NCBI GenBank assembly: GCA_903847545.1
Contig: CAINDZ010000294.1
Span: 1-13,913 of the forward strand
DNA length: 13,913 bases
Direction of reading: 5' to 3'
Source: an uncultured bacterium
Lineage (GTDB): Bacteria > Krumholzibacteriota > Krumholzibacteriia > LZORAL124-64-63
The stretch's first letter is position 1, and the number at the start of each line of letters is the position of its first letter. The notes beneath the pieces are model-generated. The model searched no databases. It had not been told where the DNA came from and saw only the letters and a program-made list of their open reading frames with translations. A program made the position numbers and the translations under genes. Shown one piece after another: positions 7,308 to 13,913 of this stretch.

Positions 7308-8516
7308 ATGTCGAGGGTCGGCGAGGCCGGCAAGCGAGAGGCCGGCGTGCGCTCGGACTGCTGGCTCAGCATCGAGTTGCGCGATGCCGGCGGCATCGCG
7401 ATCGCGCTGAAGAGCAAGGTCGGCGCATTGTACGGCGAGGCGATCGAGGCGCAGCTGCGCGACGGCTGCCGGGTGCTCGGCGTGGCCCACGCCGCGATCA
7501 CGGTCGAGGACGCCGGCGCGCTGCCCTACGTGCTGGCCGCGCGCCTGGAGGCGGCCGTGCGCCGCGCGGGGCACCAGCCCGCCGCCCCGCTGCTGCCGCC
7601 GGCGCGCCCGGGGCTGGAGCAGGCCGGCGACCGGAACCGCCTGCGCCGCAGCCGACTCTACCTGCCCGGCAACGAGCCCCGCTTCTTCCCCAACGCCGGC
7701 CTGCACGCGCCCGACGGGCTGATCCTCGACCTCGAGGACTCGGTGGCGCCGTCCGAGAAGGACGCGGCCTGCGTGCTGGTGCGCAACGCGCTGCGCACGA
7801 TCGACTTCTGCGGCGCCGAGCGCATGGTCCGCATCAACCAGGGCCTGCAGGGCCTGGCCGACCTGGAGTGGGTGGTGCCGCACGGCGTGCAGCTCATCCT
7901 CATCCCGAAGGTCGAGGACCCGCGCCAGGTGGTCGAGGTGGACGAGCGCATCGCCGCCCTGCGCCGCACCGGCGAAGGCTGCGCGGAAGTGTTCCTGATG
8001 CCCATCATCGAGTCGGCGCTCGGCGCCTGGCGCGCCTACGAGATCGCCAAGGCGAGCCCGAACGTGGTGGCGCTGGCGATCGGCCTGGAGGACTACACGG
8101 CGGACATCGGCGCGCAGCGCACGCTGGCCGGGACCGAGTCGTTCTGGGCCCGCGCGCAGGTGCTCAACGGCGCGCGCGCGGCAGGCGTGCAGCCCATCGA
8201 CACCGTCTTCAGCGACGTCGGCGACGAGGCCGGCCTGCGCGCCTCGGTGCTCGAGGCGAAGTCGCTCGGCTTCACGGGCAAGGGCTGCATCCACCCGCGC
8301 CAGGTGGCGGTCGTGCACGACGCGTTCGCCCCGACGGCCGACGAGGTCGACAAGGCCGTGCGCATCGTGCGCGCCCACGAGGACGCCGAGGCCCGCGGCC
8401 TGGGCGTCGTCAGCCTGGGCACCAAGATGATCGACGCGCCGGTGGTCAAGCGCGCGCTGGCGACCGTCGAGCTGGCCGTGCGCATGGGCCGCCTGGATTC
8501 CGGAGGTGGCGAATGA
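7308..8516 (+). CDS. citE: Citrate lyase acyl carrier (gamma) and beta subunit fusion, CitD-CitE
   Basis: 402 residues from ATG 7308, with GGAGG at 7295-7299; an in-frame ATG at 7212 lacks a good ribosome site and reads into non-coding leader. Residues 1-88 match CitD, the acyl carrier that holds substrate on a phosphoribosyl-dephospho-CoA arm: VRSDCWLSIEL, then EDAGALPYVLAARLEAA (67-83). Ser16 aligns approximately with the attachment serine. A Pro/Ala linker (about 89-110) leads to a CitE/HpcH-type aldolase barrel: SRLYLPGNEPRF, LDLED (140-144), VRIN with Arg175, PIIES with Glu235, and GLEDYTADIG (Glu261, Asp262), the Mg2+ and substrate residues. CitE splits the citryl carrier into acetyl carrier and oxaloacetate. 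The stop overlaps the citF start (ATGA), implying coupled translation. Citramalate lyase has the same architecture, so the substrate is not certain. Confidence 0.88.
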   Translation: MSRVGEAGKREAGVRSDCWLSIELRDAGGIAIALKSKVGALYGEAIEAQLRDGCRVLGVAHAAITVEDAGALPYVLAARLEAAVRRAGHQPAAPLLPPARPGLEQAGDRNRLRRSRLYLPGNEPRFFPNAGLHAPDGLILDLEDSVAPSEKDAACVLVRNALRTIDFCGAERMVRINQGLQGLADLEWVVPHGVQLILIPKVEDPRQVVEVDERIAALRRTGEGCAEVFLMPIIESALGAWRAYEIAKASPNVVALAIGLEDYTADIGAQRTLAGTESFWARAQVLNGARAAGVQPIDTVFSDVGDEAGLRASVLEAKSLGFTGKGCIHPRQVAVVHDAFAPTADEVDKAVRIVRAHEDAEARGLGVVSLGTKMIDAPVVKRALATVELAVRMGRLDSGGGE

Positions 8517-10069
8517 CCCGCCTGGTGCAGAACGCGGCCGGCCGCCTGGTGCCGGTCGAGATCAACGGCGCCCCGGCCGTGCCCTACGCGGGCCCGCGCG
8601 CCCACCGTCCCGCCGGCCGCCGGGCGGGACCGCTGGTGCGCAGCTGCGCCGACTTCCCGGCCGACGGCGACAAGCGCGTCGAGTCGATCAAGCAGGCCCT
8701 GCTGAACGCCGGCCTGCGCGACGGCATGACCATCTCCACGCACCACCACCTGCGCAACGGCGACCGCGTGGCCAACCTGGTCTTCGCCGCCGCCGCCGAG
8801 CTGGGCGTGAAGGACCTGCGCTGGTTCCCCAGCGCCAGCTTCCCCTGCCACGACGGCATGATCGCGCACATGGAAAACGGCGTGATCCACCACATCGAGG
8901 GCTCGCTGAACGGCCCGCTGGGCGACTACTGCACCGAGGGCCGCATGCGCGGCACGGCGGTGCTGCGCAGCCACGGCGGCCGCTGGCAGGCGATCCAGGA
9001 CGGCGAGGTGGCCATCGACATCGCGGTCATCGCCGCGCCGACGGCCGACCCGTTCGGCAACGCGACCGGCGACCGCGGGCCCGCCGCCTGCGGCCTGCTC
9101 GGCTTCGCGCTGGCGGACAGCCAGTACGCCGACCACGTCATCGTCGTCACCGACAACCTGGTGCCGTTCCCGTGCATCCCCTGGCAGATCCAGGGCAACA
9201 ACGTGGACCAGGTCGTGGTCATCGACTCGATCGGCGACCCGGCCAAGATCGTCTCGGGCACCACGCAGGTGACCAAGTCGCCCGACCGCCTGCTCATCGC
9301 CGAGCTGACGGCCCGCTTCTGCGACGAGGCCGGCATCATCCGCGACGGCTTCAGCTTCCAGGCCGGCGCCGGCGGCACGGCGCTCTCGTTCGGGCTCTTC
9401 CTGCGCGACATGATGCGCGAACGGAGGATCAAGGCCCGCTTCGTGCGCGGCGGCTCGAACCAGTACCTCGTCAGCATGCTCGAGGAGGGCCTGACCGACT
9501 ACATCCTGGACGGCCAAACCTTCGACCTCGAGGGCGTGCGCTCGATGCGCGAGAACCCGGGGCACGTGAACACCTCGCCGTTCACCAGCTACAACTGGCA
9601 CGGCAAGGGCAACTTCGCGTCGATGCTGGACTGCGTCGTGCTGGGCGCCACCGAGGTCGACCTCGACTTCAACGGCAACGTCGTCACGCACAGCGACGGG
9701 CGCCTGCTGCACGGCATCGGCGGCTGGCAGAACTGCCTGTTCAGCAAGTGCACGATCCTGCCCATCCCCAGCTTCCGCGACCGCATCCCGGTGATCGTCG
9801 ACAAGGTGACCACCCTGTGCGGGCCGGGCGAGCTGATCGATGTCATCGTCACCGAGCGCGGCATCGCCATCAACCCGCTCCGGCGCGACCTGATCGAGGC
9901 CGTGCGGGGCTCGTCGCTGCCGATCCGCCCGCTCATCGACATCAAGCGCGAGGTCGAGGACCTGTGCGGCGGGCCGCCGGCCAAGCCGCGCCTGGGCGAG
10001 GACGTGGTGGCGGCCATCAAGTGGGTGGACGGCACGGTCATCGACGCCGTGCGGCGCCTCGAGAAATAG
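8513..10069 (+). CDS. citF: Citrate lyase alpha subunit (citrate:acetyl-ACP transferase), CitF
   Basis: 518 residues, close to the usual size of about 510. The start ATG overlaps the previous stop, with GGAGGTGG at 8502-8509 inside the end of citE. The family exchanges the acetyl group on the carrier for citrate before the beta subunit cleaves it. Recognisable stretches include VESIKQALLNAGLRDGMTIS, the HHHLRNGD region, WQIQGNNVDQVVVIDSIGDP, the glycine loop QAGAGG (283-288), FVRGGSNQYLVSMLEEGL and VTERGIAINPLR near the end. It has no signal peptide and forms the cytosolic complex with the upstream CitD-CitE fusion. Citramalate lyase alpha would look the same. The next gene's ribosome site, AGGAGG, begins inside this gene's stop codon, so the operon continues. 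Confidence 0.93.
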   Translation: MTRLVQNAAGRLVPVEINGAPAVPYAGPRAHRPAGRRAGPLVRSCADFPADGDKRVESIKQALLNAGLRDGMTISTHHHLRNGDRVANLVFAAAAELGVKDLRWFPSASFPCHDGMIAHMENGVIHHIEGSLNGPLGDYCTEGRMRGTAVLRSHGGRWQAIQDGEVAIDIAVIAAPTADPFGNATGDRGPAACGLLGFALADSQYADHVIVVTDNLVPFPCIPWQIQGNNVDQVVVIDSIGDPAKIVSGTTQVTKSPDRLLIAELTARFCDEAGIIRDGFSFQAGAGGTALSFGLFLRDMMRERRIKARFVRGGSNQYLVSMLEEGLTDYILDGQTFDLEGVRSMRENPGHVNTSPFTSYNWHGKGNFASMLDCVVLGATEVDLDFNGNVVTHSDGRLLHGIGGWQNCLFSKCTILPIPSFRDRIPVIVDKVTTLCGPGELIDVIVTERGIAINPLRRDLIEAVRGSSLPIRPLIDIKREVEDLCGGPPAKPRLGEDVVAAIKWVDGTVIDAVRRLEK

Positions 10070-10079
10070 GAGGACGGGG

Positions 10080-10811
10080 ATGAGCCAGACGAGCGAGGGC
10101 AGGGGCGGGCGCGGCAACCTGGTGCTGGCAGCGGGCATCTTCCTGGGCCTGGCGGCCCTGGGCCTGCTGCTGGGGCGGGGCGCCCTGCAGGTGCGGCAGC
10201 TGGATCGCACGGTGACGGTCAAGGGCCTGGCTGAGCGCGACGTGCCGGCCGACATCGCGCTGTGGCCGGTGCAGTTCTCGGCCGCCTCGAACGACGCCTC
10301 GGCCCTGTACGCGACCATCGAGAAGAACGCCGACGTGGTCGTGGCCTTCCTGAGGCAGGCGGGCTTCACCGACGAGGAGATCACCGTGGCGCCGGCGGCC
10401 GTCACCGACAAGCTGGCCGAGCAGTGGGGCGGCGGCGGGGCGATTCCCCTGCGCTACACCGCCAGCCGCACGGTCACCGTCTACTCGCCCCGCATCGACC
10501 TGGTGCGCGCCACCCAGAAGCGGCTGGGCGAGCTGGGGCAGCGCGGCATCGTGCTGGGCGGCAACCAGTACCAGGCCCAGACGCAGTACCTGTTCACGAA
10601 GCTGAACGAGCTGAAGCCGGGGATGATCGAGGAGGCCACGCGCAACGCCCGCGAGGTGGCCGCCAAGTTCGCCCAGGACAGCCAGAGCCGCCTCGGCCGC
10701 ATCAAGTCGGCGCAGCAGGGCCAGTTCACCGTCGAGGACCGCGACCAGAACAACACGCACATCAAGAAGGTGCGCGTGGTCTCGACCGTCGAATACTACC
10801 TGGTCGACTGA
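10080..10811 (+). CDS. SIMPL-domain (DUF541) membrane-anchored protein
   Basis: 243 residues; AGGAGG overlapping the citF stop positions ATG 10080. An N-terminal membrane segment (about residues 14-34) precedes an extracytoplasmic SIMPL domain: VTVKGLAERDVPADIALWPV near the start, then LRQAGFTDEEITV, SRTVTVYS, and a C-terminal helix-strand pair ending VSTVEYYLVD. This matches the YggE-like family, whose biochemical role is poorly defined; E. coli YggE has been linked to oxidative stress. Residues 61-66 (IALWPV) lie in the first strand. No catalytic motif is visible. Translation appears coupled to citF, but a functional tie to citrate cleavage is not evident. The rhodanese gene starts within about 25 bp of its stop. 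Confidence 0.88.
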   Translation: MSQTSEGRGGRGNLVLAAGIFLGLAALGLLLGRGALQVRQLDRTVTVKGLAERDVPADIALWPVQFSAASNDASALYATIEKNADVVVAFLRQAGFTDEEITVAPAAVTDKLAEQWGGGGAIPLRYTASRTVTVYSPRIDLVRATQKRLGELGQRGIVLGGNQYQAQTQYLFTKLNELKPGMIEEATRNAREVAAKFAQDSQSRLGRIKSAQQGQFTVEDRDQNNTHIKKVRVVSTVEYYLVD

Positions 10812-10834
10812 GCGTGGAATCCTGGGTCCGCGAC

Positions 10835-11215
10835 ATGCTGATGACGACGCCGGTCGAGTCCCGGGTCGGTGACCTGGACCCGGCCGGCCTGCGGGCGCTG
10901 CTCGCGGCGGGCGCACCGGTCATCGACATCCGCCGCGAGGAGGAGTGGGAGGGCGCGGGCATCATCCCCGGCACCCACCTGCTGACCTTTTTCGACGCCT
11001 ACCGCCGCTATGACCTGGCCGCCTGGCTGGCGGCGTTCGACCGCGTCGCCGACCGCGAACGTCCGTTCGCCCTGGTCTGCCGCAACGGCGTGCGCACGCG
11101 GCGGCTGGGCCGCTACCTGCAGGGCGTGCTGGGCTGGCCGGCGGTGCATCACCTGGCCGGCGGCCTTACCTTGTGGCTCGCCGAGGGCGGGGACATCGAC
11201 CTGCCGCCCGAATAG
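10835..11215 (+). CDS. Single-domain rhodanese-like sulfurtransferase
   Basis: About 126 residues from ATG 10835; ATG 10841 and a GTG at 10814, just after the previous stop, are alternatives, and none has a clear ribosome site. A rhodanese fold is indicated by VIDIRREEEWEGAGIIPGTH (the CH2A-like segment), followed by FALVCRNGVRTRRLGRYLQ. Cys82 is the persulfide-carrying residue in the CxxGxR active loop, and LAGGLTLWL gives the C-terminal helix. Such proteins move sulfur from thiosulfate or a cysteine-desulfurase donor to an acceptor; the acceptor is unknown. Probably cytosolic, as no signal is seen. A GC hairpin (GGCCGCC/GGCGGCC, 11220-11234) lies between its stop and the methyltransferase, without a T-run. 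Confidence 0.82.
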   Translation: MLMTTPVESRVGDLDPAGLRALLAAGAPVIDIRREEEWEGAGIIPGTHLLTFFDAYRRYDLAAWLAAFDRVADRERPFALVCRNGVRTRRLGRYLQGVLGWPAVHHLAGGLTLWLAEGGDIDLPPE

Positions 11216-11275
11216 GACCGGCCGCCCGGCGGCCCGATCATCAGCCGCCGCACCGCGAAAGGGACCGCCTTCGCC

Positions 11276-11989
11276 ATGGCCTTCTATGCCGACTTCGCCG
11301 GACACTACGATGCCATCTTCCCGGCCCGCCCCGACGTGGTGGCCTTCCTCGAGCGGCACCTGCCTCCGTCGGGCCGGCTCCTGGACGTGGGTTGCGGCAC
11401 CGGCGCCTTCTGCGGCCGCCTGGCGGGCCCGGACCGCCCCTGCCTGGGCATCGACCTCGACCCCGGCATGATCGGACAGGCCGAGGCGCGGCACCCGGGG
11501 GCCGAGTTCCGCATCCTGGGCATGCAGGAGGTGGGCCTGCTCCCGGCCGGGGAGTTCAGCGCGGTCATCTGCCTGGGCAACGTCCTGCCGCACCTGCCGC
11601 TGGGCTCGTTGCCGGGCTTCCTGGCGGCCGTGCACCGCCTGCTGCAACCGGGTGGCACCTGGCTCTTCCAGACCGTCAATTTCGACCCCGTCCTGCAGCG
11701 CCGCGGGCACGTGTTCCCGGTCATCCGGGTGCCCGAGGGCGGCCTGGCGTTCCACCGCGCCTACGAGAACATCACGCCCGGGCGCCTGGAGTTCGTGACG
11801 GCGCTCACCGACCCCGACCGCGTGGTGTTCCGCGGCCGCGAGGTGCTGTACCCGCTGACGAGCCCCGCCTACCGGGCGATGCACGCGCCGGCGCAGTGGC
11901 AGCCGGTGCTCCACGACGCCGATTTCAACGGCCGCCCCTTCGACCCGCTGGTCGATTCGGGCAGCGTCTGGGTGTGGCGCCGACGATGA
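11276..11989 (+). CDS. Class I SAM-dependent methyltransferase
   Basis: 237 residues from ATG 11276; the ribosome site is weak (AAAGGGA, about 12 bases upstream). The N-terminus FYADFAGHYDAIFP is typical of small-molecule methyltransferases. Motif I is LLDVGCGTG (35-43); the acidic end of strand 2 is GIDLDPGMI (about 58-66); FSAVICLGNVLPHL (about 94-107) is motif IV and LLQPGGTWLFQT the post-motif. The substrate is not deducible; the Gly-Asn-Val-Leu-Pro-His segment is like small-molecule rather than RNA enzymes. The C-terminal third is a beta-rich cap. It may ride on the cit operon across a 60 bp gap holding a hairpin, or have its own weak expression. No link to the neighbours' chemistry is evident. 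Confidence 0.85.
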   Translation: MAFYADFAGHYDAIFPARPDVVAFLERHLPPSGRLLDVGCGTGAFCGRLAGPDRPCLGIDLDPGMIGQAEARHPGAEFRILGMQEVGLLPAGEFSAVICLGNVLPHLPLGSLPGFLAAVHRLLQPGGTWLFQTVNFDPVLQRRGHVFPVIRVPEGGLAFHRAYENITPGRLEFVTALTDPDRVVFRGREVLYPLTSPAYRAMHAPAQWQPVLHDADFNGRPFDPLVDSGSVWVWRRR

Positions 11990-12010
11990 GCCGCGCACGC
12001 GCGTCTCATC
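11985..12010 (+). terminator. Hairpin spanning the methyltransferase stop codon
   Basis: GATGAG (11985-11990) pairs with CTCATC (12005-12010); after one mismatch the stem continues with four GC pairs around a CACG loop. There is no T-run, so it may be a weak terminator or an RNA-end stabiliser at the close of the operon. Confidence 0.35.
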
Positions 12011-12045
12011 GCGGCGCGAAAGTCGATTCTCACTGCCTTCGCGGG

Positions 12046-12074
12046 TTGAATTTGCGCGCCGGCGGCGGTATCCT
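12046..12074 (+). promoter_or_regulatory. Sigma70-like promoter for the D,D-carboxypeptidase gene
   Basis: TTGAAT (12046-12051) and TATCCT (12069-12074) are each 4 of 6 to consensus and are separated by exactly 17 bp. They lie in the 178 bp gap before the carboxypeptidase gene. Transcription would begin near 12081, giving a leader of about 87 nt with GAGGA at 12156-12160 as ribosome site. Confidence 0.55.
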
Positions 12075-12167
12075 GACGCGGCCGCCAGGCGCCATCACCG
12101 GCGTCCCCGGCCGAACGGAGGAGCCGTCGGCCAGCGCCGGAGCCGCACAACATCCGAGGACCGGACC

Positions 12168-13538
12168 ATGACGAAGACGGAGCTGCAGCGTTTCATCGGC
12201 CGCGCGGCCGCCATTCTCCTGATCGCGACCCTGGTTCCGATCGCGACGGTCGAGAGCGCGGGGGCCACGACCCGCACGTCCTCCAAATCCTCGACGGCCA
12301 AAACCTCGACGACCAAGAGTTCGACGGCCAAGACCGCCGCCAAGTCCACGGCCACCAAGTCCACCAAGGGCAAGTCCACGCGCTCTAAGTCGACGCGCGC
12401 CAAGTCGACCCGCAAGGCCGCCACCACCCGCGCCCCCGGCCACGACCCGAAGACCTTCACCGAGAACCCGAACGGCCCGGCCAGCGTGACTGGCGACTTC
12501 GTCTCGGCCATCGTCGTCGACGTCAACACCGGCCTGATCATCGAGGCGCACCGCGAGCGCGAGCGGCGCCCGCCCGCGTCGATGCTCAAGATGATGACCG
12601 AGCTGCTCGTCCTCGAGGCCGCCGGTCGCGGCGAGCTCAGCCTGGCCGACACCGTCACCGTCACCAAGAACGCCAGCAACGTCGGCGGCTCGCAGGTCTA
12701 CCTGAAGGCGGGCGAGAAGTTCACGGTGCGCGAGCTGCTGATGGCGCTGTGCATCCACTCGGCGAACGACGCCGCGACGGCGCTGGCCGAGCACGTCGCC
12801 GGCTCGACCACGGCCTTCGTCGAGCGCATGAACGTGCGCGCGCGCGAGCTGAACATGACCGACACCGAGTTCCACTCGGTCCACGGCCTGCCGCCGGCGC
12901 GCGGTCAGAAGTCCGACATCTCGACGGCCTACGACATGACCCTCCTCGGCCGCGAGGTCATCAAGCATCCCGAGGCGCTCGAGTGGGGCTCGACGGCCAC
13001 GGCGCCGTTCCGGGGCGGCACGTTCACGCTGCACAACCCGAACCGGCTCATCGGCAAGTTCGAGGGGCTCGACGGCCTGAAGACGGGCTACACCAAGCCC
13101 GCCGGCTTCTGCGTCACGGCGACCGCGATGCGCAACGGCCAGCGCCTGCTGTCCTGCGTCATGGGCTGCTCCAGCAACAACGCGCGCGCCTCCGAGACGG
13201 GCCGCCTGCTGGCGCACGGCTTCAACATGTACGAGCCCGTGAAGGTGATCGACGGGCCTGGCGCCGCGCTGCCGGTGATGCTTGCCGTGAAGGACGGCAA
13301 GGTCAACCAGGTGCCGGTCACCTACGGCGAGGCGCTGACCGTCAGCGTTCCCAAGGGGCGTCGCGGCGACCTGGTCATCGCCAACGACATTCCGCGCCAG
13401 GCGCAGGCCCCGCTGGCGGCGGGCGCCGAGGTCGGCCGGGCGATGGTCAAGCTGGGTGACCGCCTGCTGGGCACCGTCCCCATCGTCACGATGGAGGAGG
13501 CCCCGCTCGGCGGCTGGTTCCACCGGCTGGTGCACTGA
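12168..13538 (+). CDS. S11-family D-alanyl-D-alanine carboxypeptidase with Lys/Ser/Thr pentad tract
   Basis: 456 residues from ATG 12168, with GAGGA seven bases upstream. A signal peptide (hydrophobic about 13-28, AGA at 31-33) directs export. Residues 36-88 are a basic low-complexity tract with Lys at 40, 45, 50, 55, 59, 64, 69, 74, 79 and 83. The penicillin-binding catalytic domain follows: Ser138-x-x-Lys141 (SMLK), Ser198-Ala-Asn200 (SxN) and Lys305-Thr-Gly (KTG), all intact. From about residue 355 a PBP5-C-like beta domain ends in GGWFHRLVH, too short to be a sure membrane anchor. It removes the terminal D-Ala from peptidoglycan stem peptides in the periplasm, controlling cross-linking. 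Which Dac paralogue it is cannot be told. The tract is absent from ordinary DacA proteins. The stop overlaps the next ATG. Confidence 0.93.
   Translation: MTKTELQRFIGRAAAILLIATLVPIATVESAGATTRTSSKSSTAKTSTTKSSTAKTAAKSTATKSTKGKSTRSKSTRAKSTRKAATTRAPGHDPKTFTENPNGPASVTGDFVSAIVVDVNTGLIIEAHRERERRPPASMLKMMTELLVLEAAGRGELSLADTVTVTKNASNVGGSQVYLKAGEKFTVRELLMALCIHSANDAATALAEHVAGSTTAFVERMNVRARELNMTDTEFHSVHGLPPARGQKSDISTAYDMTLLGREVIKHPEALEWGSTATAPFRGGTFTLHNPNRLIGKFEGLDGLKTGYTKPAGFCVTATAMRNGQRLLSCVMGCSSNNARASETGRLLAHGFNMYEPVKVIDGPGAALPVMLAVKDGKVNQVPVTYGEALTVSVPKGRRGDLVIANDIPRQAQAPLAAGAEVGRAMVKLGDRLLGTVPIVTMEEAPLGGWFHRLVH
12273..12431 (+). repeat. 15-bp minisatellite coding a Lys-pentad tract
   Basis: Residues 36-88 of the carboxypeptidase form degenerate five-residue units of the type [ST][ST]xxK. 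The last units (STRSK, STRAK, STRK) are near-identical at DNA level, with aagtcgacgcgc-like cores. Copy-number change in steps of 15 bp would keep the frame. Confidence 0.8.
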
Positions 13539-13913
13539 TGGCTGAACGCCCGCAGCCGCGTCGCCCGGGGGCGATGTCGCGGCGGGCCGCCGGCACCCAC
13601 GCGTGCCTGCTCGCGGCAACGATGATCGGACTGGCGGCGGTGGGCGGCGGTTGCGCCGGCACCGCCGCCCGCGTCTGTGCCGAGGCCCCCGACCTCCTGC
13701 ATGCCGACAGCGACGACTCGCTCGTCATCGACCCCTTCCTGCGGCTGGATCCCGCGACCCAGGCGACGCGGCGCGCCCTCGCCGACGACGCCGCGCGCGC
13801 GGCGGCCCGGGCGCGGGGGATCGCCGACCGCCTGCGCCTGCTGGCGGAGGCGGCCCACGCCGCCCCCGACGATCCCGACCACTGGCTGGAGCTGGCGGCC
13901 GCGCGCCGCGCCG
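13538..13913 (+). CDS. Putative exported protein or lipoprotein, 3' end missing
   Basis: An open frame from ATG 13538, which overlaps the preceding stop as TGATG, runs off the window with 125 codons visible. An Arg-rich N-terminus (residues 4-16) is followed by a hydrophobic stretch (about 22-35) ending in AVGGGC with Cys39, a possible but weak lipobox. A Tat-like reading is not supported, as there is no clear twin-arginine consensus. After about residue 60 the sequence is Ala/Arg/Leu/Asp-rich and probably helical; the last residues (PDDPDHWLELA) resemble the start of a TPR helix. Translational coupling to the carboxypeptidase suggests an envelope role. Base use is like its neighbours. I do not recognise the family from this fragment. 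Confidence 0.6.
   Translation, partial: MAERPQPRRPGAMSRRAAGTHACLLAATMIGLAAVGGGCAGTAARVCAEAPDLLHADSDDSLVIDPFLRLDPATQATRRALADDAARAAARARGIADRLRLLAEAAHAAPDDPDHWLELAAARRA

Noticed and set aside
12001..12167. A possible extra gene in the gap before the carboxypeptidase
   Set aside because: The only frame crossing it is a shadow of the methyltransferase region with no start, ribosome site or motif; the gap instead holds a hairpin and a promoter.

Overview
The window is a very GC-rich, gene-dense stretch of bacterial chromosome with every recognisable gene on the + strand. Starts are mostly ATG behind GGAGG-type Shine-Dalgarno sites. Two proteins carry, or may carry, a Gram-negative-style lipoprotein signal, and several others are exported. 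The mix of secreted M16 and M1 metallopeptidases, a WGT-type beta-propeller lipoprotein and an alpha/beta citrate-lyase pair suits a high-GC environmental Gram-negative such as a myxobacterium-like or FCB/Krumholzibacteria-like lineage. This placement is inference; there is no rRNA or marker gene here to test it. I see no tRNA, CRISPR array, insertion sequence or phage gene.

Layout: (1) 1-3472 is an extracytoplasmic peptidase pair: the 3' part of an M16-type gene lacking the zinc motif but keeping the R/Y motif, then a secreted M1-type metallopeptidase followed by a probable terminator. (2) 3524-6986 is a second block: an extended -10 promoter candidate, a lipoprotein of fourteen 39-residue propeller units, and a cytosolic aminoacyl-histidine dipeptidase (pepD), closed by a textbook intrinsic terminator at 6953-6986. 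(3) 6987-7307 is a non-coding leader with a relatively AT-rich island and a perfect short inverted repeat. (4) 7308-11989 is a cit-type operon: a citrate lyase acyl-carrier (gamma) domain fused to the beta subunit, the alpha subunit overlapping it by ATGA, then a SIMPL-domain protein, a rhodanese and a class I methyltransferase. (5) 12046-13913 has a good sigma70-like promoter driving an S11 D,D-carboxypeptidase with a histone-H1-like Lys/Ser/Thr pentad tract, which overlaps the start of a truncated exported protein running off the window.

Functionally, the first part handles peptides: periplasmic or secreted M16/M1 digestion followed by cytosolic dipeptide cleavage by PepD. The middle converts citrate, or a close analogue such as citramalate, to acetate plus a keto acid through an acyl-carrier thioester. 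The end is cell-wall maturation. No accessory genes for charging the citrate lyase carrier (citC, citG, citX) and no citrate transporter are present in the window. I did not find a clear new multi-gene defence or mobile system. The most unusual items are the circularly permuted 14-unit propeller, the pentad tract on the carboxypeptidase and the gamma-beta citrate lyase fusion.
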